Positions 7,883 to 15,096 of a stretch of DNA of 28,076 nucleotides are shown in pieces. The first letter of the stretch is position 1, and each line of letters begins with the position of its first letter. Made by a program: the position numbers and the translations under genes. Below the pieces are notes generated by a model that did not search any database, had not been told where the DNA came from, and was given only the letters and a program-made list of their open reading frames with translations. Source of the DNA: Bacteroidales bacterium UBA1736 (GTDB lineage Bacteria; Bacteroidota; Bacteroidia; Bacteroidales; UBA932); contig DCIC01000053.1 of NCBI GenBank assembly GCA_002315825.1, positions 7,559 to 35,634 of the forward strand. The letters run 5' to 3'.

Positions 7883-8610
7883 ATCCTGTAATGTTCGTAT
7901 TCTTTTCCGGTTAGAGTTTCAAAAGCGACTTTCACGCCCTGCTCCGACAAGTCATTTTCAAGCAAGAAGGCCGGAACTTTTGAGAATAACTCTTCGATCA
8001 GGGAGAACGAGTCCATTATTGTCCTGGCTGCTTTGGGCAATTGAATCTGGGACAAATAGAAGTCGAAGAATTCCTTCTGTGTGGCTCTCTGAATTTTGTT
8101 TTCGTGACTTCGTCTCAGAAGGCACAATCCACCAATAGGCACACAGACATTCTTCTGCAGGCCTTCTTTCCCTGCCCAGGGAGAACCGCAGGCGAGAACG
8201 GTGTCATCCTTGAACCAGAGTATGGGCTTGTCTCCGTTAATGACGCATACTTTGTCGCTTCCCAGATATTTCTGCCACAAAAAGGCTCTTGTACTTTTTC
8301 CGGTACCGCTCGGCGCCGCGAAGATATATGCCTTCCCTTCAAATTCGATGGCGACCCCGTGCGTTTGGAGACGTTTGTATTTAGGAAGGACATCACCCAG
8401 CGCGACAGAGAGAGCATAGAACTCGACTGTCTCGGGTCTCTGATCTGTCCTTTCGGTGATGCTCTTCTTCCAGGGGCCGGGATCCAGAGTGAGTGAGGGG
8501 ACGTTGCTCTCCTGCCCGCCGACGAAATAGTCGGCAAACAGACCTTCCATCACCGATGGAAAGTCTGTCTTGTACTCCACAGAGAGCCCGGCCACCTTGA
8601 TACACTGCAT
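7879..8610 (-). CDS. HPr kinase-like P-loop kinase (peptide tailoring kinase type)
   Basis: 243 residues. THGVAIEFEGKAYIFAAPS leads into the P-loop APSGTGKST (99-107); INGDKP (124-129) holds the probable acidic catalytic/metal residue Asp127, and GSPWAGKEG (142-150) is the third conserved block. This is the HprK/PEP-carboxykinase-like fold in a form that lacks the HprK N-terminal domain. Relatives include kinases that phosphorylate a Ser in some lasso peptides and ScmC of the SynChlorMet cassette, both found beside PqqD-like proteins. Here it starts 10 bases after the GH2 gene and overlaps pqqD by 4 bases. There is no HPr gene nearby, so classical carbon-catabolite control is unlikely. The substrate is unknown. 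Confidence 0.82.
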   Translation of the reverse strand: MQCIKVAGLSVEYKTDFPSVMEGLFADYFVGGQESNVPSLTLDPGPWKKSITERTDQRPETVEFYALSVALGDVLPKYKRLQTHGVAIEFEGKAYIFAAPSGTGKSTRAFLWQKYLGSDKVCVINGDKPILWFKDDTVLACGSPWAGKEGLQKNVCVPIGGLCLLRRSHENKIQRATQKEFFDFYLSQIQLPKAARTIMDSFSLIEELFSKVPAFLLENDLSEQGVKVAFETLTGKEYEHYRI

Positions 8611-8620
8611 AATAAGGCTT

Positions 8621-11365
8621 TCAGTCTTTGATTGTAATCTGATATCTCTGTTCCTTCTGATGGAAGCCTCCTATGACAAGAGTGTAGGTTCCGGGAGCGA
8701 GATTTTCTTTAAGATTGCTGATAGTGACGGTCTTCTTCTCTCCTGGTATGAGACTGAAAAAGTTGTCACTATAGAATGAGGGACGCATCGGCTTCCCATC
8801 CGGACCCAGCCACTGAAGACGGGTGAAGAAAGCGATTGATTTGTTCTTGTTGGCCAGTCTGACTGTGACGGTGTTTTCTCCGTTCTCGTCGATGCCGACA
8901 GAATATTTGGCGTCCACTTTGATAATAGGCAACTTGTTGATGTCTTGGAATCCACCGGTACAAGGCCCGGATACTGTGTTCCTTCCCAAATATTTATCAG
9001 TTGAGCGCCAATAGAAGTTGCTTCCTATCTCCTTGCCTGAATTGTTGAAGAGACGCAGTTTGATGAAATGCACGGGACTGATATCCTCGGGGAAGGGGAT
9101 AGTAATCAGGTCGCATTCTGTCTTGTCGGCCTCAAGATTGAACTTTTTCTCAGCATTCCATACGACCTTTGAATTGAGGTCAAATACGCTTACCTGCACT
9201 GTGCAATCAGTGAAGTCTTCAAATGATTCGTTGGCAACAGAGACTGTGTTTTTGAGATAATCGAAGATGGGGTGCTGCGGCTCGGTCGCGTTGGCCGTTG
9301 CAAACAGTGCTGCGGTGGGCTCGAGTGACCAGTCCCACATACGCCCTTGAACTTGTCTCATAGGGCTGTTATGATACCAGAAGAGGAAGCCGGAGGTGAA
9401 TCTGTCACCGCAGTAGAGTTTATTATATCGCCAGGTCTCGAAGATGCCCTTGTAGTTGACTGCTCCGACGAACTGTCCTCGCTGTGCATATTCGTCGATG
9501 TTGCCGGACTCTCCGTAGCAGTCGGTCATTTCCTTGTAGAGAGTGGCCATCTTGTCAAATCCGTTGCCGTCGAGATAGTCCCAGACTTCCTTATTGATAG
9601 GCCAGAGGTCCTTCTCGTCCATCATTTCTCTCAGACATTCTACTGTCGGGATGCAGGGAGCGCCGTATTCGGGGTTGAAGCCGTCAATTCGGCTGCCACG
9701 GTCGGATGCTGTGTTCTCGTAGTATGTCATAGGGTTGACCTGCTTGTATGGACTGCCATCGTGGATTCCGTCGCACTCCGACTGATGCTGGTAGGGCCTT
9801 GTTCCGTCGAGCGCCTGGATAATCTCAGGGGCGCCTTGAGTGAATGAGGATTCATTCGAAGATACATAAAATGCCAGACTTGGGTGGATTCTGGTCCTCT
9901 TGACAGCTGATGCGACATTCTTTAGGTAAACGCCTTGATCGACCGGATGCTGGGTGTCACCGGTCATCCAGAATTCTTCCCACACCAGAATACCTAGCTC
10001 GTCGCAAAGCGAGTAGAACTGCTCCGATTCGGTAATACCACCGCCCCAGAGTCGCAGCATATTTATTCCGGTCTGGGCTGTGTAACGAAGTTCCGTGTAC
10101 ATCCTCTCGTCATTGCTCCGGCACATTGCCTCGGGAATCCAGTTGGTGCCGAGGATGAAAATCTGCTTGCCGTTGACATAGAAGGTCTTGGATTGGTCAG
10201 GAGTGTTGCGGTCCGCCCGGATTTCCCTGATGCCGAAACGGGTGCTCAGACTGTCGGAGAGTACTCCGTTGCAGCTGACGCGTAGCTTGAGAGTGTATAG
10301 ATTCTGCTCACCCTTGTTTACCGGCCACCACAGACGGGGATTGTCAATGTTGAGTTGAGGGAATTCTTCCGGAGTAAATACGACTTCCTGCTTCTCTCCT
10401 CTGTCGAGGGTGCTTTCCTTGGTGAAGAGTATGTCTGTGCCTTCGATTTGACCTTCCACCTTGATTTTGACCGGTCTGGTGAGAGTGTTTCTGGCTTCGA
10501 CGCTTACTGTGGCGGCAGCCTTGTCATAGTCGGGATGGCTGAGCACTGTCTTTACAAAAGGATATTCGATTTCTACGTTGCCGGTAGTGTATATCTTGAT
10601 GTCTTTCCAAATACCGGTATTGCGGTCACGGATACCATCGTGGAAGGTGAAATCCCAGCCCACGCTCATAAGCATAGTGACGTTGCGCCCTATTACGCCG
10701 TCCCCTCCGTTGTGCCATTCGTTGGTGGCGCCCCACGACTTGGGCATAAGGGTACCGGCTGCGTCAATGGGGAGAACCTTGATGGCAAGGACGTTCTCCT
10801 TGTCGAGGATAATGTAGTCGGTGATGTCAACTTTTTCTTCCCAGAACATTCCTGTGTATGTGGTGACGAGCTTGCCGTTGAGCCAGACCTCTGAATGATA
10901 GTTTATTCCTTCGAGTTGCATCCAGGTCCTCTTCCCCTTGTGTGTTTCAGAGGGGAATTGGAGCGTTGTGCGGAACCAATATGACCAAAAGTCCCTGCCG
11001 GATTCTGCAAGGTCTGGGATGAGCTTTTTGTCAAGCTTGTTGTTGGTGCCGAAATAGGGGTCGGGGTAGACTCCGTCTTCCACCAGCGAATGCAGAACGG
11101 TGCCCGGAACGATGGCGCGGATCCAACCTTTGGTGTCGCAGGCCGGACTGGAAATGGTTTCAGGGGCCTGTGTGACCTTCCCTATCTGCTGCATCTGCCA
11201 GTCTGCCGTGCCATTGTGCTCGTAGGTTGATGCCAGAGTCTGTACGTAGATGCGGTCTTGAGGTGCAGTTTTACTGATCTTTGAGGGGTGGGCGCCATAA
11301 GCTTGCGCTGTCAGTATGCTGCAGAACAACGCGGCAGCCATAAATGCTGTTTTTATGAGTTTCAT
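8621..11365 (-). CDS. Secreted glycoside hydrolase family 2 enzyme (beta-mannosidase / exo-beta-glucosaminidase-like)
   Basis: 914 residues with a cleavable signal peptide (about 1-24), so it acts outside the cytoplasm. Domain order: jelly-roll sugar-binding domain (about 75-275, with VPGTVLHSL, YPDPYFGTN and WLNGKLV), Ig-like domain (about 285-390), TIM barrel (about 400-700, with GTNWIPEAMC and LRLWGGG), then C-terminal Ig-like modules. The acid/base is likely Glu504 in SSNESS and the nucleophile Glu565 in PEYGAPCIPT. The PDPYFG block and the barrel ending resemble the CsxA/endo-beta-mannosidase branch of GH2 rather than beta-galactosidases. It may cleave beta-linked mannose or glucosamine from host or plant glycans. 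It begins the six-gene run ending at 5421, although its job has no obvious tie to the downstream genes. Start: ATG at 11363-11365. Confidence 0.85.
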   Translation of the reverse strand: MKLIKTAFMAAALFCSILTAQAYGAHPSKISKTAPQDRIYVQTLASTYEHNGTADWQMQQIGKVTQAPETISSPACDTKGWIRAIVPGTVLHSLVEDGVYPDPYFGTNNKLDKKLIPDLAESGRDFWSYWFRTTLQFPSETHKGKRTWMQLEGINYHSEVWLNGKLVTTYTGMFWEEKVDITDYIILDKENVLAIKVLPIDAAGTLMPKSWGATNEWHNGGDGVIGRNVTMLMSVGWDFTFHDGIRDRNTGIWKDIKIYTTGNVEIEYPFVKTVLSHPDYDKAAATVSVEARNTLTRPVKIKVEGQIEGTDILFTKESTLDRGEKQEVVFTPEEFPQLNIDNPRLWWPVNKGEQNLYTLKLRVSCNGVLSDSLSTRFGIREIRADRNTPDQSKTFYVNGKQIFILGTNWIPEAMCRSNDERMYTELRYTAQTGINMLRLWGGGITESEQFYSLCDELGILVWEEFWMTGDTQHPVDQGVYLKNVASAVKRTRIHPSLAFYVSSNESSFTQGAPEIIQALDGTRPYQHQSECDGIHDGSPYKQVNPMTYYENTASDRGSRIDGFNPEYGAPCIPTVECLREMMDEKDLWPINKEVWDYLDGNGFDKMATLYKEMTDCYGESGNIDEYAQRGQFVGAVNYKGIFETWRYNKLYCGDRFTSGFLFWYHNSPMRQVQGRMWDWSLEPTAALFATANATEPQHPIFDYLKNTVSVANESFEDFTDCTVQVSVFDLNSKVVWNAEKKFNLEADKTECDLITIPFPEDISPVHFIKLRLFNNSGKEIGSNFYWRSTDKYLGRNTVSGPCTGGFQDINKLPIIKVDAKYSVGIDENGENTVTVRLANKNKSIAFFTRLQWLGPDGKPMRPSFYSDNFFSLIPGEKKTVTISNLKENLAPGTYTLVIGGFHQKEQRYQITIKD

Positions 11366-11437
11366 CTTTCTGTCTGTTTATGATTCATTACTTATTTCAA
11401 GCTTGTTCAAATTGTGCAAGTAAAGATAATGTTTTTG

Positions 11438-11445
11438 TAACTTTG
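11438..11445 (+). promoter_or_regulatory. Bacteroides-type -7 promoter box (TAACTTTG)
   Basis: TAACTTTG fits TAnnTTTG at every fixed position and lies 24 bases upstream of the ATG at 11470. A TTG at 11412-11414 is a possible -33 element, with a slightly long 23-base spacer. On the other strand TATCTTTA (11421-11428) is a weaker match that could serve the divergent GH2 gene. Confidence 0.55.
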
Positions 11446-11469
11446 TACGGAACTGAACTGGTATTTATT

Positions 11470-12714
11470 ATGAAAAAATTGCTTTTCCCCCTTACATTCC
11501 TTTGTATTAGTACGGTTTCTTTCGCTCAGGATTTCGGCTTGACCGTGTCAAAGCTCGACAGCCTGCCGGAGTTGATTCAGTATTACCTCACGGAATCAAC
11601 GAGTAAACATTTTGAGGATCCGAAAGTGCCCAGGTTCCTTCTAAAGGACCGTACTGACAATTTTGTGTTCGGCGTCGGAGGAGGAGTCGAGGCCAAAATG
11701 TATTATGATATGCAGGGAGACAGAGGTAATTCGTTTTCTATGTCCAAAGGGGATTCGGAATCAAAGTATGACAATGATGTTGTTGATTTCACCCTCTATT
11801 CGACAAATATCGTAATGAAAGTCTTGGGGAAGACTAACGCTGGCGTGGTGGACGCCTTGGTGAGTATTGATTTCGGTAATACAGGCGGAGGCGTCAGACT
11901 GATGCAGGCTTATGTCGATGTGTTCGGGTTGAGGATAGGGAAGGCCAATTCTGCATTCAGTGATGACGAGTCGATAAACTTGGTGGACGGTTTCAGTTTG
12001 TTGAGTACAACCGGCAGGAAACTTCCTCAGGTTTCATATTCCTATAGATTCAACAATGGTATCAGGGCTCAAGCCGGTATTGAATTTCCACAGAGTGCAA
12101 GTATTTGGCTCGTAGGGGGAAAAGACCGAAAGATAACTCCTTTCAATATCCTATTGCCGGACCTCACGGCCAATGTTTATTATTCCGGAGAGAGGATTCA
12201 CCTTTATGGAGGTGTGAACAGCCGATTGATGAATTATTATGATGATAAGACAAATGCCCGGAGATTCCCCTCATATGCCGTTCAACTTAGTATGAACTGG
12301 TCTTTTCTTAAGACTGCCGAGCAGACACATAAGTTGTTTGCACAAGGTATCTGGTCTCACGGTATGGCTGACTGCTGTACCAGTATGAGGAATCAAGGCT
12401 TGTCGGCCATAGTTGATACAAGTATAGGTGATTATTTTGTTCCCAATATTCTTGGAGGGTCAATGGGATATCAGTTCGTTTTCGGTAATAATACTATCGA
12501 CATTGCCGGATCGATCAATTCCGCGTCGGGGCATCGAGGCGCGAATGTCGGCGAAATGTACAATTGGGCATATTCGGGCGTCGTGAATTATTTCAGAAAA
12601 TTTATGACTTATGGTACTGCCGGAGTTGAGGCTATGGTCGGGCGGAAATATGACCTCAATGCCAATTCATACACTAATGTCAGGGCGTATTTGTTTCTCA
12701 GGTATAATTTCTAG
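11470..12714 (+). CDS. Outer-membrane porin-like beta-barrel protein (DcaP/phosphate-selective porin-like)
   Basis: 414 residues from the ATG at 11470; the longer reading from 11380 would run through the promoter box and bury the signal peptide. A signal peptide ends near SFAQ. The mature part is rich in alternating strands with aromatic girdles (GVGGGVEAKMYYD, LRIGKANSAFSDDES, YSYRFNNGIRAQAG, LSMNWSF) and ends in LRYNF, the terminal Phe used for barrel insertion. A constriction-type segment, VDVFGLRIGKANSAF, resembles porins of the DcaP/OprP kind. It probably lets small anionic or sugar solutes across the outer membrane; the solute is unknown. A short barrel gene follows 54 bases downstream. 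Confidence 0.75.
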   Translation: MKKLLFPLTFLCISTVSFAQDFGLTVSKLDSLPELIQYYLTESTSKHFEDPKVPRFLLKDRTDNFVFGVGGGVEAKMYYDMQGDRGNSFSMSKGDSESKYDNDVVDFTLYSTNIVMKVLGKTNAGVVDALVSIDFGNTGGGVRLMQAYVDVFGLRIGKANSAFSDDESINLVDGFSLLSTTGRKLPQVSYSYRFNNGIRAQAGIEFPQSASIWLVGGKDRKITPFNILLPDLTANVYYSGERIHLYGGVNSRLMNYYDDKTNARRFPSYAVQLSMNWSFLKTAEQTHKLFAQGIWSHGMADCCTSMRNQGLSAIVDTSIGDYFVPNILGGSMGYQFVFGNNTIDIAGSINSASGHRGANVGEMYNWAYSGVVNYFRKFMTYGTAGVEAMVGRKYDLNANSYTNVRAYLFLRYNF

Positions 12715-12768
12715 AACCACTTATCGGTAAGAATCACTAAATTCGCAGACTCAATTTTGTATGAAATT

Positions 12769-13236
12769 ATGAAAAAGATTATCATTGTTATCGCTTTTGC
12801 GGCATTATGTGTTGTTGCAAATGCGCAGCCCAAGACTTTGGGTGGCCGAGTTAACGGATGTTTTGGCTATGGTGTAGAACTGGAGTATGAGCACTATGTG
12901 GCAGGTGAGGATTTCTTGAATCTGGCAGGTAATCTCCTTTTCGGATCAAGAGATAACAGAGGGGGTGGCGTTGCCGTTTCCGGTGTTTACGATTTTACAA
13001 TCGGACATTCCGGTGCATTTGATTTCTATGCCGGCCCTGGAGCAAGTCTGGCACTGTTCCTCGGCGAGAACGGATGTTTCGCTCCGGGAGTCGTAGGAAA
13101 TATTGGCACACAGTGGAATGTTGGCAATCACTTTGCCATTTCTCTTGACTGGCGCCCCGGTATTCACTGCTTTGTAGGCCAGGGCTGGGGACACAGTCTT
13201 GACAACCTCGGCATCGGATTCAAATACCGCTGGTAG
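12769..13236 (+). CDS. Small outer-membrane beta-barrel protein
   Basis: 155 residues from the ATG at 12769, chosen over a TTG at 12757 because the MKKIIIVIAF signal peptide starts there and cleavage fits ANAQ. The mature part is Gly-rich with about eight amphipathic strands (FGYGVELEYEHYV, GVAVSGVYDF, AFDFYAGPGASLAL, HFAISLDWRPG) and ends LGIGFKYRW, the aromatic terminus of outer-membrane barrels. It looks like an OmpW/OmpA-sized eight-stranded barrel; no specific function can be given. It probably shares the transcript with the porin upstream and is followed by two strong hairpins. Confidence 0.72.
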   Translation: MKKIIIVIAFAALCVVANAQPKTLGGRVNGCFGYGVELEYEHYVAGEDFLNLAGNLLFGSRDNRGGGVAVSGVYDFTIGHSGAFDFYAGPGASLALFLGENGCFAPGVVGNIGTQWNVGNHFAISLDWRPGIHCFVGQGWGHSLDNLGIGFKYRW

Positions 13237-13255
13237 AAATATCGGTAGTACGAAG

Positions 13256-13283
13256 TTGTTTTGAAATGATTATTTCAAAACAA
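13256..13283. terminator. Perfect 12-bp hairpin after the small barrel gene
   Basis: 13256-13267 is the exact reverse complement of 13272-13283, with a 4-base loop. It is AT-rich and followed by TTTCTC. It lies 20 bases after the stop at 13236 and is the first of two hairpins in the gap between convergent genes. Confidence 0.55.
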
Positions 13284-13309
13284 TTTCTCAATCAAGTCCT
13301 GAAATTTAG

Positions 13310-13353
13310 GGAGGATGACTAAGAAACGTCTGTTTTAGAGTCATCCTCCTTTT
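13310..13353 (+). terminator. Strong GC-containing hairpin with T-run, probable intrinsic terminator
   Basis: GGAGGATGACT (13310-13320) pairs exactly with AGTCATCCTCC (13339-13349), with further inner pairing around a GTCT loop, followed by TTTT at 13350-13353. It lies between the + strand barrel gene (stop 13236) and the 3' end of the capsule operon (13405), and could stop transcription from either side. Confidence 0.7.
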
Positions 13354-13404
13354 GGCTTATAATATGTTATCTCTACCGGTATCTGAATGCTCGTGAGCCA
13401 TTTG

Positions 13405-15036
13405 TCAGCGTTTTCTTGATTCTAGATATCTATCAAAATCAACATTCTGCATAACTGTTCGAGGCCTGTCTTTCTTATAATCTTTGTTGATAAAACTTAA
13501 CTCCGGAATAAATGAAGAAGTTTGAATGTTACAAACATCCATAAGAAAATGGCTAATATTTGATGTTTGGAAAGGAACTTCTTTTGAATCAGTAATCCTT
13601 TTATACAATTCCGGATGATTCCCAATGAAGGAATCACTCATCCAAATCAAGAAAGGAACACATAATTGGTAGCGAATATCTCTCGATGACATAGCCGAGC
13701 CGTGGCCTATAAAGTTTCCAAGTTCATATACCTCTTCTCCGTGGTCCGAAAAATAAACAATAATACAATCATCTTCTTCATATTTTTGAAGAATTTGCTC
13801 CACTACATAATCATTGTATAAACAAGCATTATCATAATGCGCAATTACATCTCTCTGGCTTTCGGAATACTTCGAATCATACATTTCCTTATCAAAGAAG
13901 GCAAACTCCTCCGGATATCTGGATGAATATGAATAATGCTGACCCATCAGATGATAAATATGGAGATATGGATAATCGGACGTAGGCGCATACTGCAAAA
14001 TACCTAAATCGTGTTTTGCCTCCTTGTCATTTCTATACTCGAACATTTGTTTTGAAAGTTCTTCATTCGATAGTAAAGTGACTGCGTTCCCAACGAAATA
14101 CATATTATCAATTAGTGCGGTGTGATAGCCTGCCTTCCTGAAACAAACTGGAAATAATGGTGATGTGCTGATGTCATTTCCATCGCTTGTGGAAAATATT
14201 TGTCTCATATTGCTGTGAGTTTTATCTCCCCAACAAACGACATCATTCATAGCAACCAAATTACGTGATGCCTGCCGATTTTCTAATAATGGATACGTAT
14301 TTAATTCATAGCCGTATAATGAGCAATGAAATTTACTAAATGACTCTCCAATAATAAAAACGACATTAATCTTGTTTTCTCCATTCGCTTGTGCTGTGAC
14401 CTTTGAATTGTTCTCAATAATAATATTGATGGTCTCTATTCGATTATATAACATTAATAGTGCGTGGCCAATTCGTGCAGTGGCCGAATACTGAGGGCCA
14501 GAGTAGCCATCCCGATATTTACAAAAACCATAGAAAGATCTTCCTACATCAAATATCCCAATCAAAATGATGATTGAAATAATATAATAAAGCAAACAAC
14601 ATTGACGTGATTTCAGCCAATGGTTAATCTTTGAAACGATAAAAATGAAAAAGCTTAATGATGCCGCAATTAAGAGTACAGCAGGAACATCCAGATATGT
14701 ACAAATGAAATTAGTAGCTTCTTGTAAACTTGTTTCTGATATAATATCTACGACATCCTGATTGCATACTAATTGAAAAACAATTAATAAGTAATAATCC
14801 AATAGCAGAATTGTGCTATGAAACAGTAAGAAAGAAATGTATAGTACTTTTCTGATGTTAGAACGATAATCGAAAACAGAAAGGAATAGGGACTCTATTC
14901 CGCTTAAAAGAACAGCCGAGGAGATAATGAATGATATACTCCAAAACGAAGGTATAAATCCCCCTTTGAAGAACAGATAAGCACAATTACTGGCAAGATT
15001 TATCAACAAAAGGGAAAAATAATCGTACGCAACCAT
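13405..15036 (-). CDS. Phosphoethanolamine transferase-like membrane sulfatase-fold protein (copy 1, Ser nucleophile)
   Basis: 543 residues from the ATG at 15036; the frame also opens at a TTG at 15087 (560 residues), which would give an Arg-rich N-terminus 9 bases after the previous gene. Four to five transmembrane helices fill about the first 170 residues. The periplasmic part has the alkaline-phosphatase fold: IIGESFSKFHCSLYGY, with Ser232 (ATG numbering) where EptA/MCR enzymes carry the nucleophilic Thr, then YFSDHGEEVYE and a later GHGS block for metal binding. Such enzymes move phosphoethanolamine, or less often phosphoglycerol, from a phospholipid onto glycan. As the last gene of the capsule operon it probably decorates the polysaccharide. 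Donor and acceptor are inferred. Confidence 0.78.
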   Translation of the reverse strand: MVAYDYFSLLLINLASNCAYLFFKGGFIPSFWSISFIISSAVLLSGIESLFLSVFDYRSNIRKVLYISFLLFHSTILLLDYYLLIVFQLVCNQDVVDIISETSLQEATNFICTYLDVPAVLLIAASLSFFIFIVSKINHWLKSRQCCLLYYIISIIILIGIFDVGRSFYGFCKYRDGYSGPQYSATARIGHALLMLYNRIETINIIIENNSKVTAQANGENKINVVFIIGESFSKFHCSLYGYELNTYPLLENRQASRNLVAMNDVVCWGDKTHSNMRQIFSTSDGNDISTSPLFPVCFRKAGYHTALIDNMYFVGNAVTLLSNEELSKQMFEYRNDKEAKHDLGILQYAPTSDYPYLHIYHLMGQHYSYSSRYPEEFAFFDKEMYDSKYSESQRDVIAHYDNACLYNDYVVEQILQKYEEDDCIIVYFSDHGEEVYELGNFIGHGSAMSSRDIRYQLCVPFLIWMSDSFIGNHPELYKRITDSKEVPFQTSNISHFLMDVCNIQTSSFIPELSFINKDYKKDRPRTVMQNVDFDRYLESRKR

Positions 15037-15096
15037 TCTTTCCAATAGTCTGCATAACAAAATCCGATTAATCAATCTCAATCTCAAGGCAATACT

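Noticed and set aside
5421..8610. A complete lasso-peptide cluster
   Set aside because: The cyclase, B2 transglutaminase-like protease, precursor and exporter are all missing, so only a resemblance to tailoring genes is claimed.
9347..9847. 166-residue + strand ORF opposite the GH2 gene
   Set aside because: The region encodes the TIM barrel of the GH2 enzyme on the - strand; the antisense product has no recognisable motif.
10355..10894. 179-residue + strand ORF opposite the GH2 gene
   Set aside because: Same reason: shadow of the GH2 N-terminal domains.
11366..11469. A precursor peptide gene for the PqqD cassette in the divergent promoter region
   Set aside because: The only open frame (from 11380) is an upstream extension of the porin gene through its own promoter box.
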